From IMG/VR virus record IMGVR_UViG_3300025941_000030, positions 1 through 58,037 of that record: a stretch of 58,037 bases of DNA. One strand, 5' to 3'. Positions 17,008 through 23,940 of this stretch are shown here, piece after piece. This stretch comes from a virus. A model generated the notes under the pieces. The model saw only the letters and a list, made by a program, of their open reading frames with translations, was not told the DNA's origin and did no database searches. Every line of letters begins with the position of its first letter. The stretch's first letter is position 1. A program made the position numbers and the translations under genes.

Positions 17008-17305
17008 TCCCGTTCTCCTTTACGTGGATTGGTTCGACTGTGATGGTCGTGCCCGCGATGGCAGACTGGCCGCGCCGGACCATCGCGTCGCGCAGGCGGG
17101 CTTGGTGTTCGAGTTGGAGCAGCTGGGCTTGCGCGCCTTTCACGTCACCAGCATTCTTGGCGTACAACGAAACGATCTGGCGCAGCTCCCTGTAACAGTC
17201 CAACGCCCCTTCCTCGTCACCCTTGCGCTTGTGCACATCGGCTAGGTCGTACAGCGCGTCGGCCAACCGCTGCGTCTCGCGCCCGAGTTTGTATTCCTTT
17301 GCCAT
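16991..17305 (-). CDS. Hypothetical coiled-coil protein upstream of terminase (104 aa)
   Basis: Highly helical with TPR-like periodicity (RLADALYDLADVHKRKGDEE, then GALDCYRELRQIVSLYAK). ATG 17305 shares its A with the stop of the preceding secreted-protein gene (TGATG). Small helical proteins before the large terminase are often the small subunit, but here no DNA-binding motif is clear, so that role is only a possibility. Confidence 0.55.
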   Translation of the reverse strand: MAKEYKLGRETQRLADALYDLADVHKRKGDEEGALDCYRELRQIVSLYAKNAGDVKGAQAQLLQLEHQARLRDAMVRRGQSAIAGTTITVEPIHVKENGNAQER

Positions 17306-19497
17306 CAGTACCACCCTACGCTAGCGCGACCGTTCGCGTCAAGGAAAAGAGCGCCCACACATGGGCCATAACGGTTACCGTCGAACGCGACGGACGTAGT
17401 TGTGGCCGCGATCACGTTGCCCGCGCCGTCCGTGAGCTGGGTGAGTACACCGGACTTGCTGGTCAGCGTGTACGCGGCGAGTGTGTAACCGACCGGCCCG
17501 GCTTGTAATATCGCCCCCGCAACCGACTTGACGGTCCACTTGACGTAGGGGATTGACTGGCCGGCAGGCGGGGCGTGGGAGCAGAAGGGGGTAGGGCCGG
17601 GCGTGTTGGTCGGCACCGGTACTGTTGGGGTTGGCGTAGCCGTCGCTGCGGTCGGCGTCGGTGTCGGGCTTGGGCCACTGGCAGTCGGCGTTGTAGTTGG
17701 GCCGTCTGAACAAGTCCCCTGAGATGTCTCGGGGTCGCACACGTTCGTTGTGCTTCCAACGCCGAGGCAACAACCGGGAAATAGCCCGTTGATGAAGTCG
17801 CAAGCGTCTTGGTTCGGCGGATTCAAAAAGCCGCCAGTCGTAGCGTTGTCCAAGCACGTTATGTTTGAGTCGGGACCGCCAATGGGATCGCAAGCGGGGG
17901 AACCGCCGCCGATGAGGCAACCAAGCACTCCTGGTGTTGGGGTTTCAGTCGGCGTTGCAGTAGATGTCGGCGTCCAGGTCGGACAGTTTGGTTGAGAGTC
18001 GAAGCACCACCCCGTATTGCCACTGCTATCCGTACTGTGCGTTCCTGCTACGCACGGACCCGCCCCCGTACAACCGGCGTTGTGCAGGTCCAGGTAGTCG
18101 GCAACGATTTGTTGTGCCGTATCGAAAGTGAGCACACCAGACTCAGGGCAACCGAAGTTGTTTACGCTCGCGCCCACTGTCACTAGATGTCCACTCGTCC
18201 CCGACATCGTGACCAAGTTAGTGTGGATGGTGTTGTCGTCCCGGCATGAAAGCACCGTGTCGGGGTCAATGGTCAGTTGTTGTTCGACGATTACGTCGTC
18301 ATCGACCTGCAAGTCTGGCGGCGGCTCGCAGCCGAAGAATGACGGGCTATCCAGGTGCGTAATGTGCATGTTGTAGACGTCGAGCGGCGTTGCGCTGTCC
18401 AGCTCGCAGAAGTCGTTTTCAAAGCGCGACATGGTGATAGTTGCGGTGCCCGGCACCCAATTCACCAGGGCGCGTAGGTTGTCGCGTATGGTGATGTTGG
18501 CCGTGTCGAAATCGCACGTGCCGGGATCGCCACCGTCGATCACGTAGATGTTGTTGATTGTTACGGTGTGGTTGCCGAAGTCGAAGCTCCCGCCGTCGAA
18601 GGTCAGGCGATTCTCAGCGGATTTGGGCAAGCCAAATGAAGTCCAATCGTCAGCCAACGAGTAAGTGCCCGTGACGTGGAAGCCGACTGGCTGCCCCGCC
18701 GTCGTCACGGTGCCCGTGCCGCTCAACGTAAACGCAACGCTATCCGCGCCCACCGGATTGACCTGTAGATCGGGCGAGGCAATGAGAATCAAATCACCAG
18801 CAACCTCAGTGACCGGCGCCATCGTGAACAGCGCGGAACCTCCAGTAGCGCCACGCCAATCCATGTTTTTACAGGCAATGGACGACTCGCCCGAGGCATC
18901 GACAATCGAGTTGGGCGTGAAGCAGCAATTTTTCGTGGCGTCCGGGACGCCGTTCGACCAGTTTCCAGATGTCCCCCAGCTACCGGCCACCCCATCAATC
19001 CATACCGTGTCGCACGCGGGGTTTGGTGTAGGCGTCGGCCACTGACCGCCGCAACCACCAAAACAAGTTGCACCGCTCTCAAAAGCAAAACTCACCGGTA
19101 GCGGATCGCAGTTGTGGGCAAGGTTCGCTTCCGTGCATTGATCCCAGGCTTGTTGGCTCGCGCACGTATCGTAACTGCACCCCATTCCGCAGCACAGTAC
19201 GCAACAGCCGTCCGCAGGTGTTGGCGTTGCTGTTGGCGGAACTGGAGTATTTGTTGGCGTCCTGGTGGGCGTCCGTGTCGGCGTACTCGTCGGCGTGAAA
19301 CTCACACACACCCCATCAAGCACGTAACTCCCACACTGCGCGTTTGGTGTAATCGACCCGAGGCACGTGCCGCCCAGGTCATCGAGAAAGTCTGAACAGA
19401 CCAGCCCCAAGGAAGAACAGCAATCGCCCGCACCGATGGTTTGGGCACGCGCCGGGAGCGCGAACAGGAGTAGCAACAACAAAACTAACCTACCCAT
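17305..19497 (-). CDS. Large secreted beta-rich protein with Thr-Pro linkers (730 aa)
   Basis: Signal peptide MGRLVLLLLLLFALPARA, a Cys-rich N-terminal part, a Thr-Pro linker near residues 67-95, a second Cys cluster (GCCVLCCGMGCSYDTC), then a long Thr/Asp/Asn-rich stretch of repeated short beta strands. The latter runs about 160-495 (for example TFDGGSFDFGNHTVTINNIY) and suggests a right-handed beta-helix. A linker, a Cys-rich segment and another linker follow. The last 95 residues are the IPYVKWT / [12 protein letters not shown] / RYGPC domain shared with the protein at 8649-8038. Beta-helices in phages often bind or cut glycans. The signal peptide argues that it is exported rather than built into the virion in the cytoplasm. 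Confidence 0.75.
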   Translation of the reverse strand: MGRLVLLLLLLFALPARAQTIGAGDCCSSLGLVCSDFLDDLGGTCLGSITPNAQCGSYVLDGVCVSFTPTSTPTRTPTRTPTNTPVPPTATPTPADGCCVLCCGMGCSYDTCASQQAWDQCTEANLAHNCDPLPVSFAFESGATCFGGCGGQWPTPTPNPACDTVWIDGVAGSWGTSGNWSNGVPDATKNCCFTPNSIVDASGESSIACKNMDWRGATGGSALFTMAPVTEVAGDLILIASPDLQVNPVGADSVAFTLSGTGTVTTAGQPVGFHVTGTYSLADDWTSFGLPKSAENRLTFDGGSFDFGNHTVTINNIYVIDGGDPGTCDFDTANITIRDNLRALVNWVPGTATITMSRFENDFCELDSATPLDVYNMHITHLDSPSFFGCEPPPDLQVDDDVIVEQQLTIDPDTVLSCRDDNTIHTNLVTMSGTSGHLVTVGASVNNFGCPESGVLTFDTAQQIVADYLDLHNAGCTGAGPCVAGTHSTDSSGNTGWCFDSQPNCPTWTPTSTATPTETPTPGVLGCLIGGGSPACDPIGGPDSNITCLDNATTGGFLNPPNQDACDFINGLFPGCCLGVGSTTNVCDPETSQGTCSDGPTTTPTASGPSPTPTPTAATATPTPTVPVPTNTPGPTPFCSHAPPAGQSIPYVKWTVKSVAGAILQAGPVGYTLAAYTLTSKSGVLTQLTDGAGNVIAATTTSVAFDGNRYGPCVGALFLDANGRASVGWY

Positions 19498-19915
19498 GCT
19501 TCACACCCAACCACGTGAGGAAAGCTGTAACAGCCGCCGTGGCAACAACCTTGACCAAATCCCACAGGCCGCGCCGGTCAGTTTTCTTGAGTTCATTTCG
19601 CGTAGTGCAATCACGGTCATGCTGTGTCTGCCACTGCCTATTGACGCCGACCTGCTCGCGTACCTCATCAAGCCGGCTGTCGATGAATTGCAGATGTTTC
19701 TCAATTCGGCCAAGCGCCTCCCGAAACTCTGCGCTTTCAACGCGCAACTCCGCAACCGGCTTGAGAACTTGCCGTAGTTCTTCAATCGCAACAGCAAAAC
19801 CGCCAAGCCTCTCTCCAAGGTCAAACTGCTGTTGCAGCGCATGTTGTTGCTCGACAAGTTGGCGGTACAACTGCGCGATAAGCTGATCGGCTTCACTTTT
19901 TTCCACATCCCCCAC
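19490..19915 (-). CDS. Coiled-coil protein with C-terminal membrane helix (141 aa)
   Basis: About 100 residues of Gln/Glu/Leu-rich coiled coil (LYRQLVEQQHALQQQFDLGE) are followed by one transmembrane segment near the C-terminus (LVKVVATAAVTAFLTWLGV). The start GTG 19915 lies behind GGAGG. The topology resembles small phage holin-accessory proteins and that of the 118-aa neighbour at 20425-20069. A place in the lysis region supports a membrane role. Confidence 0.65.
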   Translation of the reverse strand: MGDVEKSEADQLIAQLYRQLVEQQHALQQQFDLGERLGGFAVAIEELRQVLKPVAELRVESAEFREALGRIEKHLQFIDSRLDEVREQVGVNRQWQTQHDRDCTTRNELKKTDRRGLWDLVKVVATAAVTAFLTWLGVKHG

Positions 19916-20072
19916 CCTCCAAGTGCTCTGAGAATCGGTGCATTTCGTCGGTGAGTTTTAGGAGTGCAAGCAGCGTCAGGTCGTTAGCTGCCATGATGTT
20001 GTGGGTCCATGTCGATACGATCTGAATTGATTGCTTGAATTGGTGAGCCAACTCGGGGAGCGTGGTAGTCAT
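19893..20072 (-). CDS. Small hypothetical helical protein (59 aa)
   Basis: ATG 20072 overlaps the stop of the upstream gene (ATGA), and the frame ends inside the start of the 141-aa gene. The peptide is helical (MTTTLPELAHQFKQSIQIVS, NDLTLLALLKLTDEMHRF) and ends GGGCGKK. No family recognised; tight coupling to two membrane coiled-coil genes suggests a shared function. Confidence 0.65.
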   Translation of the reverse strand: MTTTLPELAHQFKQSIQIVSTWTHNIMAANDLTLLALLKLTDEMHRFSEHLEGGGCGKK

Positions 20073-20425
20073 TTGCCCATCAACCGTAGTGCGATGTTTA
20101 CGAGGACAAACAAAGCCCCAATGGCGGATGTCCAGACAAGCGAGCGTGTTTCAAGCGCGGTCAGCTTTGCGTTTACCGCATCATGCCACGGACGGTTGAC
20201 GTCATCACGGACGAACACGTTGCGGTCGGTTTCCACGCTTCGGCGTAGTTGGTTCAACTCATCTAAGCGCCGATCAAGTTCTTTGTGGTTTCGTGCCTCG
20301 CTACGTTCAATAGCTTCTTTGGCGAGCACGATGGCCTGGTCCATCGCGTCGAGGCGAGATTCCAGAACGGCCCACTTCTCCCGTACAAGGACTTCAAAGT
20401 GCTCTTTGAGAGTGACGTCGCTCAT
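20069..20425 (-). CDS. Coiled-coil protein with C-terminal membrane helix (118 aa)
   Basis: An N-terminal coiled coil (VLESRLDAMDQAIVLAKEAI, HKELDRRLDELNQLRRSVE) is followed by a C-terminal transmembrane helix (SLVWTSAIGALFVLVNIALR). Overlaps on both sides (ATGA) place it in a chain of lysis-region genes. It looks like a distant copy of the 141-aa protein downstream. A holin or antiholin role is possible but a single membrane segment cannot show it. Confidence 0.65.
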   Translation of the reverse strand: MSDVTLKEHFEVLVREKWAVLESRLDAMDQAIVLAKEAIERSEARNHKELDRRLDELNQLRRSVETDRNVFVRDDVNRPWHDAVNAKLTALETRSLVWTSAIGALFVLVNIALRLMGK

Positions 20426-20685
20426 CGCGCTCGTTTCGGTAGTTGTTCAGTTGATGTCACCGTGCACGGGCCAAGCGGCCTGTTCTCAGCCTCGAACACC
20501 GCCACGAGATTCCCCTTCACATCGTACCCGCCGTAGTAGGAGTGCAACCACCGCTCGCCTTCACCAACAGCCGCCCCGGTCACTTGACGACACTCGGCCC
20601 AGGGTGCGGGCAGGGCAGGGGTCGGTGTTACGGCGCGGGCCGTGCCGGCCATGAGCAGCACCAGCACGGCCAAGGGGGATCGCAT
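20422..20685 (-). CDS. Small secreted protein (87 aa)
   Basis: Signal peptide MRSPLAVLVLLMAGTARA followed by a short VTPTPALPAP linker and a 60-residue domain. Its end (KGNLVAVFEAENRPLGPC) resembles the GNVIAATTT...RYGPC core of the secreted proteins at 8038 and 17305, so it may be a minimal relative. ATGA overlap with the coiled-coil gene downstream. Confidence 0.65.
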   Translation of the reverse strand: MRSPLAVLVLLMAGTARAVTPTPALPAPWAECRQVTGAAVGEGERWLHSYYGGYDVKGNLVAVFEAENRPLGPCTVTSTEQLPKRAR

Positions 20686-20689
20686 GGCG

Positions 20690-21034
20690 TTAGGACAACA
20701 CCAGCTTTTGTTTCACGGCGTCGGCGTCGATGGTTTCGATCTTGTCAGCGCCAGCGTTCAGGCTGATGCACGCGCCGGTCACACTGAAAGTACCCGCGTC
20801 GAGATACTGCACCGTGATTGCGAGCCAGTCGGGGTTGATATGCACAGCAACAGGACCAAGGAAAAGACGCGCCACCGGGGCAAGTCCATCACCGGAACCG
20901 ATCTGCTCCCACACGAACCCGTTGGGGCCTTTGACGGTCCACTTCACGTCGTTCGGGGGCACCGCGAGCGCGGTGACTGCTGTGCTGTCGCGTACCTGCG
21001 ACAGCTTGTACATTTTCGCTTGTCCTTGCTTCAT
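20690..21034 (-). CDS. Hypothetical beta-rich protein (114 aa)
   Basis: ATG 21034 is preceded by AAGGAG at 9 bases; a longer frame would overlap the upstream gene. The sequence is predicted mostly strand (DVKWTVKGPNGFVWEQIGS, WLAITVQYLDAGTFSVTG). No signal peptide and no known family. It separates the holin-like genes from the small secreted protein. Confidence 0.6.
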   Translation of the reverse strand: MKQGQAKMYKLSQVRDSTAVTALAVPPNDVKWTVKGPNGFVWEQIGSGDGLAPVARLFLGPVAVHINPDWLAITVQYLDAGTFSVTGACISLNAGADKIETIDADAVKQKLVLS

Positions 21035-21065
21035 CTGCCTTCTCTCCTTCTGGCGTCGCGCGCCG

Positions 21066-21272
21066 TTAACCGTTTCGGTAGCCGCCGACACGGATGCTTG
21101 GGACTGGTCCGACGAACAAGAACACGAGCCAGAGCACCACGGCGACCACCACTAGCACGTTGATGATCCGTAGAATCTTACCGTCCAACATGATCGACGG
21201 TGCCACGTAGTTGAGGACACCAAGCAGCACGCCGATCACTACAAGAATGAGTACGAGTTGGATCAAGTCCAT
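21066..21272 (-). CDS. Two-helix membrane protein, holin candidate (68 aa)
   Basis: Two transmembrane segments (LIQLVLILVVIGVLLGVLNY and IINVLVVVAVVLWLVFLFVG) are separated by a short charged turn. This is the layout of the small Thivi_2564-like membrane proteins often annotated in phage lysis regions. The neighbouring M15 endolysin would need a holin to reach the wall, and this is one of two good candidates. Confidence 0.65.
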   Translation of the reverse strand: MDLIQLVLILVVIGVLLGVLNYVAPSIMLDGKILRIINVLVVVAVVLWLVFLFVGPVPSIRVGGYRNG

Positions 21273-21273
21273 A

Positions 21274-21555
21274 TCAACCTCCTATCGAAGTTGCGTCTTC
21301 CACCTTGGTTGTCGTTGCCACGCTCGCCACGCTGGTTGAGGTCGTCGCAGCGGACTTCACGAACGCGCGGGAGATGGTGTAGGCGGCGCTTGCAATCGCG
21401 CCAACGATCACACCCCAAGGGGGCGGGATGATGCCGGCGATTTGACCGCCGATAGTTGCGATGGTGGTGAGCAGGGTCAGCCAAAATTCTGAGCTGAATA
21501 CCCCCGGCTTCACGTCGCCGCTGCTACTTGCAGGTACTACGGGAATCTCAGGCAT
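21274..21555 (-). CDS. Membrane protein, holin candidate (93 aa)
   Basis: ATG 21555 has GAAGGAGG upstream at 8 bases. After a soluble N-terminus one long or two short membrane helices follow (FWLTLLTTIATIGGQIAGII, WGVIVGAIASAAYTISRAFV), and the C-terminus is Thr/Ser-rich. The form is that of class II holins or of small membrane-anchored lysis regulators. It lies next to the spanin-like gene. Confidence 0.62.
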   Translation of the reverse strand: MPEIPVVPASSSGDVKPGVFSSEFWLTLLTTIATIGGQIAGIIPPPWGVIVGAIASAAYTISRAFVKSAATTSTSVASVATTTKVEDATSIGG

Positions 21556-21568
21556 TTCTTTTCCTCCT

Positions 21569-21793
21569 TCACTTCGCGCTCTGTTTCTGGTCAATGCACA
21601 TGCGGGTTTGTGGGTCCAGGCATGAGTATACATCATTCAGCATGTTTGCGCGTGCACGCCATTGCGGGTCGGTGTCAGCGGTCGTCTCGGGTTTCACGAG
21701 TTCGATTCGCCAGGTGCAGCCAGACAGTAAGACGAGCATAACGACAAGGAAAAACCAAATGACAACGACCTTTGCCAAGGACTCGAGGATCAT
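21569..21793 (-). CDS. Small lipoprotein, spanin-like (74 aa)
   Basis: ATG 21793 overlaps the endolysin stop (ATGA). The N-terminus has a hydrophobic segment ending in the lipobox LLSGC (Cys26), and the mature part is only about 50 residues. A tiny lipoprotein next to endolysin and holin genes fits an outer-membrane spanin subunit, which would imply a Gram-negative host. No matching inner-membrane subunit is evident, although the coiled-coil membrane proteins nearby might serve. Confidence 0.55.
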   Translation of the reverse strand: MILESLAKVVVIWFFLVVMLVLLSGCTWRIELVKPETTADTDPQWRARANMLNDVYSCLDPQTRMCIDQKQSAK

Positions 21794-22146
21794 GCTCGCC
21801 CCTGCCAACCAAAGCTGAAATGGTTTCCGTCAGCTCGCTTGAACCGCCCGCCCCACTTGCACACGTACGCGTCCGTTGACCACGACTCCCATAGCTCACC
21901 AAGCGGCGCGTAGTCTTCGCTCGCAGTCAGGTAGTTGCCTTCAGGGTCGTCGAGCAGAAGGTCCACAGCAAGGCGGTCAGGGTGTACACTAGATGCGCTA
22001 CCGCGCCCGTCCTTGGCATACAGTTCAACGGTCTCGGGCGGGCGCCACGCTTCGCCGAACCGCGCCGAGTAGCCAAGCAGGTTTGCGTGGATGATCAGGT
22101 CAGCGACCAGCCGACAGAAGCTACGTTGGGCTTGGATGAGGGTCAT
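21790..22146 (-). CDS. Endolysin, M15-type L-alanyl-D-glutamate/D-Ala peptidase (118 aa)
   Basis: The zinc peptidase motif of the M15 (VanY/T5-lysin) family is visible: Ser53-x-His55 with the conserved Asp62 (SVHPDRLAVDL) and the second half DGNHFS with His109. ERF-like GEAWRPPETVELY precedes it, as usual. Length matches T5-type endolysins (about 130 aa). ATG 22146 overlaps the stop of the upstream secreted protein. It should cleave peptide cross-links in peptidoglycan at the end of infection. No signal peptide, so a holin is needed. Confidence 0.85.
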   Translation of the reverse strand: MTLIQAQRSFCRLVADLIIHANLLGYSARFGEAWRPPETVELYAKDGRGSASSVHPDRLAVDLLLDDPEGNYLTASEDYAPLGELWESWSTDAYVCKWGGRFKRADGNHFSFGWQGRA

Positions 22147-22823
22147 GGGACTTGCCGGCACACGTCGCACTGCCAGTGGGTAGTTGACGGGGTTGGGGTC
22201 GGTCCCGGTTCGCACACGCCCGTTTGCTGGTTGCACACCGCACCGCCTTTACAGGTCGGGCATAGTTCCCACACCGGAAGCGGGTCGGTCCATAGGCTTG
22301 CAAGCCCGTTGTCGCAGTGCGCGTCGCCAGCACGAAAACCGCCGACCGTAATCACGGACTGCGACCCGTCACTCGGCAGCTTGGCGACGTGCGCGTTGAA
22401 GGCCATCTTGCACACAGCGGGTGTTGAACCGGGTAGCTCCAGCGGCGGCGTGGCGGTGAAGGTGATTTCGTTCCCACTCCCGTTGCTGTGCCATGTGATG
22501 CCGGGGCACGTGCTCGTGATTGTCGAGTCGCCGTCGTAGACAACTAGCGCTTCAGCCGGCACGCACGGCAACCCTTGCGTGAGGCAGTTCAAGTCCCAGC
22601 GCACACGGTCAACGATGCCCTTCGAGCCGCCCGTTATACCATCCGCGCCGAAACTGAAGTTGGGTCGGATTACATCTCCCGTGTTCAGGAAGCGCATCGT
22701 GTTCAGTTGGAACTCGGCAACGCCCGTGAACGCGAACAGGTTGCACGAGTTCACCGCGCCCGCTTCAGCTACGCGAACTGACAAGGATAGCAAAAGGGCA
22801 ACTACCAACCACACCGTCTTCAT
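22143..22823 (-). CDS. Secreted cohesin-like protein (226 aa)
   Basis: ATG 22823 has GAGAGGAG upstream. Signal peptide MKTVWLVVALLLSLSVRVAEA is followed by one beta domain of about 160 residues with paired cysteines (CNLFAFTG, RVRWDLNCLTQGLPC, PAVCKMAFNAHVAKLPSDG). That resembles the cohesin-like modules of the protein at 27967. A short Cys-rich tail (LCPTCKGGAVCNQQTGVCEPG) and a Thr-Pro stub come next. Placed directly before the endolysin and coupled to it (ATGA). Confidence 0.65.
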   Translation of the reverse strand: MKTVWLVVALLLSLSVRVAEAGAVNSCNLFAFTGVAEFQLNTMRFLNTGDVIRPNFSFGADGITGGSKGIVDRVRWDLNCLTQGLPCVPAEALVVYDGDSTITSTCPGITWHSNGSGNEITFTATPPLELPGSTPAVCKMAFNAHVAKLPSDGSQSVITVGGFRAGDAHCDNGLASLWTDPLPVWELCPTCKGGAVCNQQTGVCEPGPTPTPSTTHWQCDVCRQVP

Positions 22824-22831
22824 AACTCCTC

Positions 22832-23188
22832 TCACCAACCGTACGCCATTTTACGGCGCGATCCTACGCGATTTAGCCGCACCTTTCTTACACTGTTGCG
22901 GGTTGGTTTACAAATGGAAAGCTGCATCAGGCGACCCTTGTGGAGCAGGCTATCGCGGATCGCCTCGGGGCACGCGCCTAGGATGGTACACACATCTGAG
23001 AACGGGATGGGCGCTTCGGCACCGCGCAGCCACAACTCGGCATACGCGTAGACGGGCGAGCCGGGCGGGTAGGTGCGGATGTCACGCACGGCGCCGGCTA
23101 GCAGTTCAAGGCACAGGCGCTGTTCGGGGGTCTGGGCGCCGGCAGCGGCGCGCTCGGGCATGATCCAACGGTCTTCGGCGACGTACAT
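22832..23188 (-). CDS. Hypothetical late protein (118 aa)
   Basis: AAGGAG stands 7 bases before ATG 23188; the in-frame ATG 23209 overlaps the upstream stop but has no such site. The sequence is helical (QRLCLELLAGAVRDIRTY) with a winged-helix-like middle (FSDVCTILGACPEAIRDSLL) and a very basic C-terminus (RNSVRKVRLNRVGSRRK), which could bind nucleic acid. It is the only gene without a signal peptide within the secreted-protein run. Confidence 0.58.
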   Translation of the reverse strand: MYVAEDRWIMPERAAAGAQTPEQRLCLELLAGAVRDIRTYPPGSPVYAYAELWLRGAEAPIPFSDVCTILGACPEAIRDSLLHKGRLMQLSICKPTRNSVRKVRLNRVGSRRKMAYGW

Positions 23189-23205
23189 GCATAGCTCCTT
23201 CGTGG

Positions 23206-23940
23206 TCATGGGGTTGGGGTGCGGGTGCGGGTAGGCGTAGCAGTGCCAGAGGTGTTCAGTGCCAGGTTGTTGATGTCAACCGGGGAGGTGAGTGGGATCG
23301 AAGCGACCCAGGCGTTGCCGTTCTCGACGGTGATCAGGGTCTGGGTGTCGGCGACGGCGGTACAGTCGTCGGGCAGTACACCGTTCGCGTCGGTCATGTA
23401 GGTGTGCACGCTCGCGCGCACGACGCAGTTGCCGGGCGGCGCTTGGGACTGGAGCAGTTGAAAGGTCACGCGCCGGTCGGCAGCTGGGCCACCGGTTGAG
23501 TTGTACACGGTGCCGGTCACTTGGATGGGTAGGCAGCCAAAGGTGGGCGTGATGGTGATAGTCGGCGTGCGTGTGAGGGATGGGGTAGGTGTGATCGTCG
23601 CCGTGCGCGTGACCGTGTTGGTGAAGGTGCGCGTGTTGGTGCGGGTGGGCGTAAATGACCGAGTAGGTGTGAATGACCGCGTCGGGCTGCGGCTGGGCGT
23701 GCGTGTGGGCGTTTGAGTTGGCGTACGAGATGGGACAGTGGGGGTCTCGGTAGGTGTGTCCGTGCGTGTGCGCGTTTGGGTAACCGTGTTGGTCGAAGTA
23801 CGTGTGGGAGTGACGGTGGGGGTACTCGTACGCGTGCGAGTATACGTGGGCGTTTCAGTGGGTGTATCGGTCGGCGTGTCGGTGATTGCCCGTGCAACAG
23901 AGGCGAGCAACATGACCGCCGTACAAACGAGTACCCTCAT
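23206..23940 (-). CDS. Secreted Thr-Pro-repeat protein with CxPxxxTGxVY domain (244 aa)
   Basis: Signal peptide [18 protein letters not shown], about 115 residues of Thr-Pro repeats, then a domain starting CLPIQVTGTVYNSTGGPAA with a core VRASVHTYMTDANGVLPDDC. The same domain closes the 637-aa protein encoded next to it, so the two arose by duplication. It resembles transthyretin/carboxypeptidase-regulatory-like beta sandwiches. The DNA of the linker is strongly G/T-rich on the plus strand and internally repetitive, so length variation between isolates is likely. The ATG overlaps the stop of the 637-aa gene. Confidence 0.72.
   Translation of the reverse strand: MRVLVCTAVMLLASVARAITDTPTDTPTETPTYTRTRTSTPTVTPTRTSTNTVTQTRTRTDTPTETPTVPSRTPTQTPTRTPSRSPTRSFTPTRSFTPTRTNTRTFTNTVTRTATITPTPSLTRTPTITITPTFGCLPIQVTGTVYNSTGGPAADRRVTFQLLQSQAPPGNCVVRASVHTYMTDANGVLPDDCTAVADTQTLITVENGNAWVASIPLTSPVDINNLALNTSGTATPTRTRTPTP

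Noticed and set aside
23500-23940. Repeats that could suggest a CRISPR array
   Set aside because: Units are 6-12 bases, degenerate and codon-phased within Thr-Pro coding sequence; there are no spacers of uniform length.
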